In this document: positions 6,674 through 13,288 of the stretch, one piece after another | How the letters are laid out: every line of letters starts with the position of its first letter | Numbering within the stretch: the stretch's first letter is position 1 | Source of the DNA: Bifidobacterium breve | GTDB lineage: Bacteria; Actinomycetota; Actinomycetes; S36-B12 | Reading direction: 5' to 3' | NCBI GenBank assembly: GCA_945885645.1 | Contig: CAMCYV010000021.1 | Span: 1 to 13,959 of the forward strand | Length of the DNA: 13,959 bases | Position numbers and translations under genes: made by a program | Notes under the pieces: model-generated | Told to the model about the DNA's origin: nothing | Databases searched by the model: none | The model's input: only the letters and a program-made list of their open reading frames with translations

Positions 6674-9025
6674 CTAGCCAACTGGCGTGGGTCGAGAAGT
6701 CTCACTGTCTTCATCATATATTTCGTCCTCGCCCGGCTCAATGTGAACCGTTGGCAAGATCCGGTCCAACCAAGCGGGCAGCCACCAGTTTCCCTTGCCA
6801 ATAATCGACATAATTGACGGCACCGCAATAAGCCGGATCAGGAATGCATCAATGATGACCGCCGAGCCTAAAGCGACCCCGAATAGCTTGATCGTGTTGT
6901 CAGGTGTGGGAACGAATGCCAGAAAGACACTTGCCATGATGGCAGCCGCGATTGCGACCACTTTCCCGGAGCCGGCAAGCCCACGCCGCACCGCGGAAGC
7001 ATTGTCTCCTGTGTGATCCCATTCTTCACGCATACGCGAGACAAGGAAAACCTGGTAGTCCATCGAGAGACCGAACAAAATGGCGAACACCATAATAGGT
7101 AGGAAGGGAAAAATCGGGCCGGTTCCTGTCACACCCAGAATCTGGCTGAACCATCCCCATTGGAATACGGCGACCGTAATGCCTGTTGCAGCAGCGAAAC
7201 TCAGCAAACTCGTCAATGCTGCGGTGAGTGGTACCACCAGCGAACGGAAAAGCACCATGAGCGCCAAGAACCCCAGAGAGACCACGATCAAAAGGAATAT
7301 CGGTAGTGCATCTACGAGTACCTGCGTGAAATCAGAGGTGACAGCCAGCGCACCACCAACGTATATCGATCCGCCGGTCGCTGCATAAAATTCCGGCCCC
7401 GTAACTTCGCGCAATTGGGTGAGAAGTTCTGATGTAGCTTCGTCTTGGGGTCCAGTTTCGGGAATGACAAAGACTGCGCCCACAGTTCCATCGGGGCTTA
7501 GCCCACCGCCAAAAGCCTCTACTAAAGGAAAAGTCGCGGTCGAAGGATTTGTTGATGCAACACCTGGTGTTGACTCGATCGCCGCAATGGCTGCCCCGTA
7601 CTGCTCGAGGTCATTGGGTTGGGAAAGTTCAACAGCCACGATGAATGGTCCGCTGGTTCCAGGCCCGAAGCCTTTAGCGCTCAGGTCGTAGGCAATTCGC
7701 GTTGGAGTGCCCGGTGCATTTCCGGACGCATCAGCGAAACCAAGCCTCAATGAGAAAACAGGAATTGCGAGAATTGCGACAATCCCGACCGAGATGATTG
7801 CGAACAACCACGGGCGTTTTTGTAGGAATCCCCCATATCGGGACCATTGCTTGCCCTCTGCGTGGCCTTCACCCGGTTTGGTTCCCCAGGGCAGGCGTAG
7901 TCCAAGTGCCTTGGTGCCGAGCAAAGACAAGGTCGCAGGAAGTAACCACAATGCGGCAGTCATCACCATGAGAACCGTGACAATCGCAGCTAGAGCAAGC
8001 CCATTGAAAAATCCGATTCGCAAAATGAATAATCCACAGAGGGCGAAGATCACTGTTGCCCCAGCAAAGAGAACGGCGCGCCCCGCTGTATTGACGGCCT
8101 CAAGGGCGGCGCGCTTTTGATCGTGACCGATCAAAATAGCTTGCCGGTATCGATTAAGAACAAAGAGGGCGTAGTCAATTCCCACACCCAAACCGATCAT
8201 TGCTGCCAGTGTGGGTGCAAAAGTTGCAACATCCATGAACAGTGCAACGACAAGTACGAGCATCTGTCCTGCTGCTAGCCCAATAACTGCCACCACGATA
8301 GGAATGCCGGCCGCGATGATGGAACCAAATGCGATAAGCAAAATAACAATGGCTACGAGAATCCCAAATAACTCACTTGATGGAACCTCTTGCACACTGC
8401 CAAGAACATCTCCGCTGGCGCCAACCGCAATCACATCGGAATTCGCCGCCTTAACCAAATTAAGGAACGTCACAACATCTGCTGTGGGTACGCCACTGCC
8501 CATGCCGCCCGTGAATGTAACGGTTGAGTACGCAACGGTTCCATCAGCACTTATTGGCGAATTGGCTGCCGCTGAGGCCGCAAATGCGGGTTTTAGTTGC
8601 TGCATCTGCTCCGGCGTGAGCTGCGACATTGGGTCGGACTTACCCCCATTGGGCGCGGGGCATGCATTGCCATAGGGAGCTTTGAGATCAAATGGATTGG
8701 TGACACACTCCACCCCGGCAAGGGCCGCAATTTCCTCCAAGATTGGAGTGATGACCGCTGAAGTGGCCGGGTCAACCGCACTACCTGTGCTCGGCGACCA
8801 AATGATGGTTGCTGTTGCACCAGAAGAAGATGCATCCAGTTCTGCATTTCCAATTGTTGCCAGCAAATCAGTAGCCGTAGTGGACTCGGTATCGGGCAAA
8901 TCAAACGAGTCCTTGAGTGACCCACCGAATGAAACACCGATTCCCACAACGGCAATCAGCGCCACAAGGTAGGAAATAAGTGCAATTACTGGTTTACGTA
9001 CGGCCCACTGGGACAAACCCGGCAT
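6674..9025 (-). CDS. MMPL/RND-family membrane transport protein
   Basis: A 783-aa protein with the two-repeat layout of MMPL transporters, which move lipids or hydrophobic molecules across the inner membrane using the proton gradient. TM1 is at about 8-33. A large extracytoplasmic loop (about 34-220) has two cysteines (about 107 and 122) that could form a disulphide. Five or six TM segments follow, carrying GLGVGIDYALFVLNRYR (about 278-294). A second loop, then a second TM bundle, carries FGLSMDYQVFLVSRMREEW (about 651-669). The paired Asp-Tyr in GIDYALF and SMDYQVF is the family's proton-relay signature. The tail is acidic. ATG 9025 has AGGGG (9033-9037) seven bases upstream; an in-frame start near 9145 would overlap recX and adds 40 unlikely residues. 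No lipid-synthesis partner is adjacent, so the substrate is unknown. It sits between recX and miaB, a place where actinobacteria carry different genes. Confidence 0.9.
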   Translation of the reverse strand: MPGLSQWAVRKPVIALISYLVALIAVVGIGVSFGGSLKDSFDLPDTESTTATDLLATIGNAELDASSSGATATIIWSPSTGSAVDPATSAVITPILEEIAALAGVECVTNPFDLKAPYGNACPAPNGGKSDPMSQLTPEQMQQLKPAFAASAAANSPISADGTVAYSTVTFTGGMGSGVPTADVVTFLNLVKAANSDVIAVGASGDVLGSVQEVPSSELFGILVAIVILLIAFGSIIAAGIPIVVAVIGLAAGQMLVLVVALFMDVATFAPTLAAMIGLGVGIDYALFVLNRYRQAILIGHDQKRAALEAVNTAGRAVLFAGATVIFALCGLFILRIGFFNGLALAAIVTVLMVMTAALWLLPATLSLLGTKALGLRLPWGTKPGEGHAEGKQWSRYGGFLQKRPWLFAIISVGIVAILAIPVFSLRLGFADASGNAPGTPTRIAYDLSAKGFGPGTSGPFIVAVELSQPNDLEQYGAAIAAIESTPGVASTNPSTATFPLVEAFGGGLSPDGTVGAVFVIPETGPQDEATSELLTQLREVTGPEFYAATGGSIYVGGALAVTSDFTQVLVDALPIFLLIVVSLGFLALMVLFRSLVVPLTAALTSLLSFAAATGITVAVFQWGWFSQILGVTGTGPIFPFLPIMVFAILFGLSMDYQVFLVSRMREEWDHTGDNASAVRRGLAGSGKVVAIAAAIMASVFLAFVPTPDNTIKLFGVALGSAVIIDAFLIRLIAVPSIMSIIGKGNWWLPAWLDRILPTVHIEPGEDEIYDEDSETSRPTPVG

Positions 9026-9032
9026 GAAAAAA

Positions 9033-9037
9033 CCCCT
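9033..9037 (-). promoter_or_regulatory. Ribosome binding site deciding the MMPL start
   Basis: AGGGG on the minus strand, followed by seven bases (mostly T) and the ATG at 9025. It supports the 783-aa form over the longer reading that begins inside recX. Confidence 0.7.
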
Positions 9038-9104
9038 GACGTGACGATTGTGATGAATTTCCCAAAGCCTAACACCCCTTGAGTGGCGCTCATTTTGGTG
9101 GGAA

Positions 9105-9620
9105 CTATTTTTCCAAATCGCCGTCAATCTCGAATTGCGCTCCAACCGTTTCCTTGGCTATGTGAAAACAGGTTGCCGGCGGGTAACCCTTGCGCTGCAA
9201 GAGGGATGCAATGCGTCGCACAGCAACCGCATGATCAACGGACATTAAACTTCGATACTTTTTTGCCGCCAACTCATAGGCGCGCTCTTGGGTATCATCG
9301 GGAGTCAACTGTTCTAGTGCAGCCTGAATTACCTCAATATCAACATCTTTATTGATTAATTCGCGCGTCAGAACACTGGGCGCCAATCCGCGAGATCGCT
9401 GACGGCTGCGAACCCACTCTTGGGCGAAGGCAGCATCATCGATGTAACCCAATGATGAAACCCGATCCAGCACTTTTTCAATCAAAGTTGGGTCAAAATC
9501 CTTTGCCAAGAGGTACTTGGTTAACTCACCGCGCGAGCGGGGAGCCGCATTCAGTCGCCGCATAACGACCGTCATGATTTCCGACTCCCCGACTTGCACG
9601 CCTAACTCTGAATCAGTCAT
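9105..9620 (-). CDS. recX: Regulatory protein RecX
   Basis: RecX binds RecA filaments and limits their activity. The 171-aa protein has the family's tandem three-helix repeats. The first includes VMRRLNAAPRSRGELTKYLL (about 19-38); then VLDRVSSLGYIDDAAFAQEW, with the highly conserved LGYIDD; then RSRGLAPSVLTREL, the RecX R-x-x-G pattern. A last repeat ends with RRIASLLQRKGYP (about 135-147). ATG 9620 lies 11 bases after the recA stop, with no strong Shine-Dalgarno between, so expression probably depends on recA transcription and translation. This is the standard recA-recX pairing, which gives RecX in a low ratio to RecA and makes it part of the same SOS response if the box at 10904-10919 is active. 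Confidence 0.95.
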   Translation of the reverse strand: MTDSELGVQVGESEIMTVVMRRLNAAPRSRGELTKYLLAKDFDPTLIEKVLDRVSSLGYIDDAAFAQEWVRSRQRSRGLAPSVLTRELINKDVDIEVIQAALEQLTPDDTQERAYELAAKKYRSLMSVDHAVAVRRIASLLQRKGYPPATCFHIAKETVGAQFEIDGDLEK

Positions 9621-9631
9621 TACGGGAATGA

Positions 9632-10726
9632 CTACTCGTCAAGGGTGTCTATGTCGTCGAGATCGACGGCGGCTTCCACTTTGGCCGTGGACTTAGCTGA
9701 TTTGGGCTTCTCAGGTGTGTCAATCTTGGGACCTATCCCCATTTGCTCTTTGATTCGCTTTTCAATTTCATTTGCTAAATCAGCGTTGTCCTTCAAAAAT
9801 GTGCGGGCATTTTCCTTGCCCTGTCCAAGTTGATCGCCTTCATAGGTGTACCACGCACCGGCTTTGCGAACAATCCCTTGATCAACTCCAATGTCAATCA
9901 AGGAACCTTCACGTGAAATTCCTTCACCGTAAATAATGTCAAACTCTGCTTGCTTAAATGGTGGCGCAACCTTGTTCTTGACCACCTTCACGCGGGTCCG
10001 GTTACCCACGGCCTCAGTTCCACCCTTGAGTGTCTCAATCCGACGCACGTCAAGGCGAACCGATGAGTAGAACTTCAAAGCTTTTCCGCCGGTTGTGGTT
10101 TCAGGTGACCCGAACATCACGCCAATTTTCTCACGCAGCTGGTTAATGAATATTGCCGTCGTGTTTGTATTGCTCAACGCACCCGCCATCTTCCGAAGTG
10201 CCTGGCTCATGAGTCGTGCTTGCAATCCCATATGCGAATCACCCATGTCGCCCTCAATTTCCGCGCGTGGTGTGAGTGCTGCCACCGAGTCGATAACGAC
10301 GAGGTCAATTGCACCTGACCGAACCAACGTGTCACAGATTTCGAGTGCCTGTTCACCGTTATCGGGTTGGGAGACATACAGATTGTCCAGATCCACCCCA
10401 AGGTGCGCCGCATAGTCGGGGTCAAGGGCGTGCTCGGCGTCAATGAACGCAGCGAGTCCGCCCCGCGCTTGAACACTGGCAATTGCGTGTAGGGCAACAG
10501 TGGTCTTGCCCGAGGACTCTGGACCGTAAATCTCCACAATGCGTCCGCGCGGATACCCACCAATGCCCAGCGCAATATCAAGTGCGATGGACCCGGTGGG
10601 AATAACTTCCATGGGCACTCGCTCGGAGTCCCCCAGTCGCATGAGTGAGCCCTTTCCGAACTGGCGCTCAATTTGAGCCAATGCGGAATCAAGGGCCTTC
10701 TCGCGGTCCTTTTCAGTGTTTGCCAT
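9632..10726 (-). CDS. recA: Recombinase RecA
   Basis: RecA coats single-stranded DNA, drives strand exchange, and stimulates LexA self-cleavage to start the SOS response. The 364-aa protein is complete and has no intein. Walker A GPESSGKT is at 68-75; the start MANTEKDREKALDSALAQIE and ERQFGKGSLMRLG are typical. Loop motifs include LVVIDSVAALTPRAEIEGDMGD (Walker B), FINQLREKIGVMFGSPETTTGG (L2 region) and NRTRVKVVKNKVAPPF. The tail is lysine-rich and then acidic (DLDDIDTLDE), like other actinobacterial RecA proteins. ATG 10726 has a strong GAGGAG (10733-10738) six bases upstream. It is followed by recX after 11 bases. A perfect SOS box lies 178 bp upstream, inside the end of the MFS gene, implying LexA control with a long leader, probably plus a nearer constitutive promoter. 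Confidence 0.99.
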   Translation of the reverse strand: MANTEKDREKALDSALAQIERQFGKGSLMRLGDSERVPMEVIPTGSIALDIALGIGGYPRGRIVEIYGPESSGKTTVALHAIASVQARGGLAAFIDAEHALDPDYAAHLGVDLDNLYVSQPDNGEQALEICDTLVRSGAIDLVVIDSVAALTPRAEIEGDMGDSHMGLQARLMSQALRKMAGALSNTNTTAIFINQLREKIGVMFGSPETTTGGKALKFYSSVRLDVRRIETLKGGTEAVGNRTRVKVVKNKVAPPFKQAEFDIIYGEGISREGSLIDIGVDQGIVRKAGAWYTYEGDQLGQGKENARTFLKDNADLANEIEKRIKEQMGIGPKIDTPEKPKSAKSTAKVEAAVDLDDIDTLDE

Positions 10727-10898
10727 GACTTACTCCTCAACCCTGGGTCCGTGATCTCGCCTGCTGAGCAGTCGGAGCACTTCACGTTTTATTTATGTGT
10801 TACGAAGGCTAAGTGCGAGCACTGACATTTGACTCAAGTGATTTTCCGATGTGGACTATCACCGGAGACTGTTAATAACTCGACCCAGCGCTGAAAGC
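10727..10898 (-). promoter_or_regulatory. recA upstream leader/promoter region
   Basis: This 172-bp gap between the MFS stop and recA is the longest non-coding stretch in the window. It ends with GAGGAG (10733-10738). An AT-rich patch on the minus strand at about 10787-10800 (CATAAATAAA) could hold a -10, but no good -35 sits at the right distance. A TTGAGT at about 10834-10839 is another weak -35 candidate. CTGCTGAGCAG (10761-10771) is a short palindrome. I see no clear terminator, small gene or riboswitch. Confidence 0.4.
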
Positions 10899-12194
10899 CT
10901 ATATCGAACGTGCGTTCGAAGGTTTGCGACACGCCGGAAGGCTCACCCAGAGCGCCAATCCGATCAGGGGAAGGATCGCAAGGGCGCACAACCAGCCGTA
11001 CCCACCCAGCCACATGATGAATCCGGCGGCAATGCCGCCCACAGCACCGGCTGTATTCATCGACAGATCCGATAACCCTTGGACTGCGGGGCGCTCATTG
11101 GATTCCACCGAGTCTGTCACCAAAGTAGACCCAGCGATAAGGGTGAAGGACCAACCCAATCCGAGAAGGAAAAGTCCGATACCCAGCAGGAAGACATTAT
11201 TGGCGGCCGCCAATCCTGAAATTACACAACTTATGGTGAGAGTGACAACGCCAACAACGATCATCGGCACTCGGCCGAAGCGATCAACCGCCATGCCCAC
11301 AAGTGGTGAAAATGCATACATCCCGACTACGTGAACGCTGATGACCAATCCAATGAGTTGTAGTGTCACATCAACGTGAGCCATGTGAACCGGGGTCATC
11401 ACCATAACCATCACCATCACGAGATGCCCAATCGAAATTGCCCCGATTCCTAAGACGGCTCGTGGTCGGGTTCGCAGGTGCTCAATTCCGTCGCGCAACT
11501 TTGGGTGTGCAATTTTCGTCCCCGGGTCAAGGTCCTGCCGCAGTTTGGTTGCCAGGACAAACGGGTCAGGGCGCAATGCCACCATCAGGACAATCACCGC
11601 GCACGTGAGCGCCAGGCCAGAAACTACATAGGGGCCCGACAATTCTGGCAGCCCCAATCTGAGTCCCACGAAGCCGCTGAAGTTGAGGAGGTTCGGCCCA
11701 AGGACTGCACCAATGGTGGCCGCCCAAACGACATAAGAAAGTGAACGGGCTCGATTCTGGGGAGTGGCCAGATCGGTCGCGGCATAACGGGCCTGCAAAC
11801 TCGCTGCACTTGCCACACCAACAAATAATGACCCAACTAGCACAACTGCAATCAAAGAAGTGACAGCTCCGAGAATGACAAGAATCGCGCCGATGATTCC
11901 CATTCCGTATCCGCTGGCCAAGGCAGGGCGACGACCTTTTGTCAGAGCAATTCGGGCAAGAGGGAGAGCGAAAATTGCAGCACCAAGAACTCCGGCTGTT
12001 TGCACCAGCCCAGCGAATGCTTCCGAGTCTGTCAGCGACACCGCTAGCAAGGCTCCGGCCGGGAAGGAACCAGCGACGGCAATTCCACCAAACATTTGGG
12101 CCGCCGATAAGGTCACGACGGAGCGCCGCGAAATGGCGAGAATGCGCGGACTTTCCAAGTTTTCGATCGCAGGTGTTTGATCGATCGCGCTCAC
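10899..12194 (-). CDS. Major facilitator superfamily transporter
   Basis: A 431-aa protein with about 12 hydrophobic segments, a central loop near residues 210-240, and MFS motif-A-like sequences: LARIALTKGRRPALASGYG in the first half and GMAVDRFGRVPMIVVGVV in the second. The latter G-x-x-x-D-R-x-G-R-x-P pattern is typical of drug-efflux or sugar-type MFS carriers. The substrate cannot be told from sequence. The start is GTG 12194: TAGAGT (12201-12206) lies six bases upstream, fitting a leaderless transcript, and no Shine-Dalgarno is present. It lies between DUF3046 and recA, which in many actinobacteria are close neighbours, so it is probably an insertion in this lineage. Its last codons contain the SOS box of recA. 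A run of alternating Val-Met in one TM segment is encoded by a hexanucleotide repeat. Confidence 0.87.
   Translation of the reverse strand: MSAIDQTPAIENLESPRILAISRRSVVTLSAAQMFGGIAVAGSFPAGALLAVSLTDSEAFAGLVQTAGVLGAAIFALPLARIALTKGRRPALASGYGMGIIGAILVILGAVTSLIAVVLVGSLFVGVASAASLQARYAATDLATPQNRARSLSYVVWAATIGAVLGPNLLNFSGFVGLRLGLPELSGPYVVSGLALTCAVIVLMVALRPDPFVLATKLRQDLDPGTKIAHPKLRDGIEHLRTRPRAVLGIGAISIGHLVMVMVMVMTPVHMAHVDVTLQLIGLVISVHVVGMYAFSPLVGMAVDRFGRVPMIVVGVVTLTISCVISGLAAANNVFLLGIGLFLLGLGWSFTLIAGSTLVTDSVESNERPAVQGLSDLSMNTAGAVGGIAAGFIMWLGGYGWLCALAILPLIGLALWVSLPACRKPSNARSI
10904..10919. promoter_or_regulatory. SOS box (LexA operator)
   Basis: TCGAAC-GTGC-GTTCGA is a perfect match to the actinobacterial/mycobacterial LexA consensus TCGAAC-N4-GTTCGA. 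It lies upstream of recA, 178 bp before the ATG, and inside the last codons of the MFS gene, where it encodes Ser-Asn-Ala-Arg-Ser. A TATAGG just downstream on the minus strand (10898-10903) could be the -10 of a LexA-controlled recA promoter. The palindrome is seen directly; LexA binding is inferred from the consensus and its position. Confidence 0.9.
11398..11421. repeat. Hexanucleotide tandem repeat inside the MFS gene
   Basis: Four near-identical six-base units (ATCACC, ATAACC, ATCACC, ATCACG) encode alternating Val and Met (VMVMVMVM) on the minus strand within a membrane segment. Unit changes would keep the frame and lengthen or shorten the helix by two residues. Confidence 0.5.
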
Positions 12195-12206
12195 ATTAGA
12201 ACTCTA
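12195..12206 (-). promoter_or_regulatory. -10 element for leaderless MFS transcript
   Basis: TAGAGT (12201-12206, minus strand) fits TANNNT and ends six bases before the GTG at 12194. The overlapping string TAGAGTTCTA is a ten-base near-palindrome and could also bind a regulator. No convincing -35 is present. Confidence 0.35.
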
Positions 12207-12219
12207 GTGCAAGGTGACA

Positions 12220-12411
12220 CTAACGCAGTGAATTAGGGATTTCGACAAAATTGCACACTGCCCGCCAAATAATCCCAGCGTCAATCCCGTTTACTACCGC
12301 GGTGTCAACCGTGCAGCCGATATCGGGAAGAACAACATCTTTGCGCCATGATGCGCAGTATTGAGGGCCAATCACAATTTCTAGGCGCTCGGACATATCA
12401 CTTAGCCGCAC
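12220..12411 (-). CDS. DUF3046 family protein
   Basis: A 63-aa protein of unknown function found almost only in Actinomycetota, commonly next to recA. The family pattern is visible: MRLSDMSERLE at the start (usual form MRLTEFWERM), then GPQYCASWRKDVVLPDIG, and IWRAVCNFVEIP near the end, with the conserved W-R-A-V-C. Two GTG codons are in tandem (12414 and 12411); I prefer 12411 because it gives the family's usual M-R-L start. No Shine-Dalgarno is visible. It lies 26 bp after the clgR stop and 25 bp before the MFS GTG, so it is probably read through from clgR. The fold and role are not known to me; conserved linkage to recA and clgR hints at DNA-damage or stress work, which is inference. Confidence 0.85.
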   Translation of the reverse strand: MRLSDMSERLEIVIGPQYCASWRKDVVLPDIGCTVDTAVVNGIDAGIIWRAVCNFVEIPNSLR

Positions 12412-12437
12412 CACATGCCAACTGTTTTAATCGGAGG

Positions 12438-12716
12438 CTAGATAGATGAAACTGCGCTGGGGAAGGTTAACGGCTGTGCTGATTCCGCATGGGCAACAGA
12501 TGTGCTCACGGAAGCCAGAATGTCAGAGAGTGACACCTCAAGGGCGCCACAAATAGCGGCAATAAGTTCAGAGGAAGCTTCCTTTTGCCCGCGCTCGATT
12601 TCAGAGAGGTAACCGAGTGACACGGATGCAGCACCAGAAATGTCACGCAGGGTTCGGCCCTGATCTTGACGACGACGGCGAAGTTCATCACCGATCACAT
12701 TGCGCAAAACGATCAT
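12438..12716 (-). CDS. clgR: ClgR-type XRE transcriptional regulator
   Basis: A 92-aa helix-turn-helix protein closely resembling actinobacterial ClgR, the activator of clp protease, chaperone and some repair genes. The HTH core covers about 8-66: VIGDELRRRRQDQGRTLRDI, then SVSLGYLSEIERGQKEASSE (31-50), with the recognition helix SLGYLSEIERG, and AICGALEVSLSDIL. The last 25 residues are low in features and the protein is slightly shorter than characterised ClgR proteins. The start is chosen as ATG 12716, where homology starts (MIVLRNVIG) and AAGGA (12724-12728) is seven bases upstream; ATG 12722 is close behind. A longer frame opens at ATG 12809, overlapping the cinA stop as ATGA. A TCGACA-18-TATCAT promoter and a palindrome in the leader lie upstream. 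In mycobacteria ClgR also activates a DNA-damage promoter of recA (known from that genus), so its position near recA is apt. Confidence 0.9.
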   Translation of the reverse strand: MIVLRNVIGDELRRRRQDQGRTLRDISGAASVSLGYLSEIERGQKEASSELIAAICGALEVSLSDILASVSTSVAHAESAQPLTFPSAVSSI

Positions 12717-12733
12717 GTCCATTTCCTTCCTAC

Positions 12734-12745
12734 TGCGAAATCGCA
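12734..12745. promoter_or_regulatory. Palindromic operator candidate in the clgR leader
   Basis: TGCGA-TT-TCGCA (minus strand) is a perfect 12-base inverted repeat lying between the predicted transcript start (about 12762) and the Shine-Dalgarno of clgR. Its placement suits autoregulation by a dimeric HTH protein. It does not exactly match the CGC-N5-GCG spacing reported for ClgR sites. Confidence 0.4.
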
Positions 12746-12768
12746 CTCTCATCAAAGACGAGGTTCCT

Positions 12769-12798
12769 ATGATACCCGCTTGAGTCAGTAAGTGTCGA
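12769..12798 (-). promoter_or_regulatory. clgR promoter (-35/-10)
   Basis: On the minus strand TCGACA (12793-12798, five of six matches to TTGACA) is 18 bp upstream of TATCAT (12769-12774, five of six matches to TATAAT). Transcription would start near 12762, giving a leader of about 46 bases that contains the palindrome and the AAGGA. The -35 lies just after the cinA stop, so clgR can be expressed independently of pgsA-cinA. Confidence 0.55.
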
Positions 12799-12805
12799 TC
12801 TTGGC

Positions 12806-13288
12806 TCATTTCTTTTGTCGGAGCCGATTAAATACCTCCTGGGTATCGATCATCTCTAACGCGGCATTTACCGTTGCCGTGCGAACCTGATTTCTATCCC
12901 CAGCCAGCCTTATCAATACAGCTCCCGTAGAAGCTTTGGACGCACAACCCAGCCAAATGGTTCCGGGGTCAATCCCCTCCTGAGGTCCAGGACCGGCTAC
13001 TCCCGTGGTAGAGATAGCGTAATCGGAGCCAAAGAGATCAAGGGCTCCTTTGGCCATGGCAATTGCCACCTCCTGGGAAACCACGCCGCAAGCGAGAGCA
13101 CCCTCTCCGACCCCGAGAACTTCTCGCTTAGCTGTGACCGTGTAGGCCACGACTCCCCCGAGAAAAACGTCGGATGCGCCTGGGATGTCCACCAGCGCAC
13201 TCGCCAATAACCCCCCGGTAAGGGACTCCGCAACGCTTACGCTCTGCCCATTCGCACGAAGGGTGTCGATCAACAACTTAGCGATCAT
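12806..13288 (-). CDS. cinA: CinA C-terminal-type nicotinamide-nucleotide amidohydrolase (PncC)
   Basis: A 160-aa single-domain member of the CinA C-terminal family. Such enzymes deamidate nicotinamide mononucleotide to nicotinate mononucleotide, recycling the NMN released by NAD-dependent DNA ligase. Visible motifs are VAESLTGGLLASAL (19-32; the usual ESCTGG has Leu for Cys), VVAYTVTAKREVLGV, GVVSQEVAIAMA, and STTGVAGPGPQEGIDPGTIWLG, the conserved TG-x-AGP loop. The N-terminal MoCF-like domain of full CinA is absent, as is common in actinobacteria; E. coli YgaD/PncC has the same short form. ATG 13288 overlaps the pgsA stop as ATGA, so translation is coupled. The stop TGA (12806-12808) overlaps another ATG that opens the long clgR frame. 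The naming as competence protein is historical; the amidohydrolase role is established for homologues, not tested here. Confidence 0.93.
   Translation of the reverse strand: MIAKLLIDTLRANGQSVSVAESLTGGLLASALVDIPGASDVFLGGVVAYTVTAKREVLGVGEGALACGVVSQEVAIAMAKGALDLFGSDYAISTTGVAGPGPQEGIDPGTIWLGCASKASTGAVLIRLAGDRNQVRTATVNAALEMIDTQEVFNRLRQKK

Noticed and set aside
7707..8675. Long open frames on the plus strand opposite the MMPL gene (7707-8120 and 8211-8675)
   Set aside because: Their translations are low-complexity, Ala/Thr-rich sequences with no domain, as expected for antisense shadows of a coding membrane protein.
9026..9104. Terminator or promoter between recX and the MMPL gene
   Set aside because: No GC-rich stem with a T tract and no -35/-10 pair at good spacing. 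The T run at 9027-9032 is part of the spacer after the Shine-Dalgarno.
10761..10771. CTGCTGAGCAG palindrome in the recA leader
   Set aside because: The five-base arms leave a one-base loop, so it is not a hairpin. It is too short and unplaced to call an operator without conservation.
10807..10817. CGCACTTAGCC on the minus strand in the recA leader as a ClgR site
   Set aside because: The second half should be GCG after five bases; here it is GCC, and the centre does not fit the consensus well.
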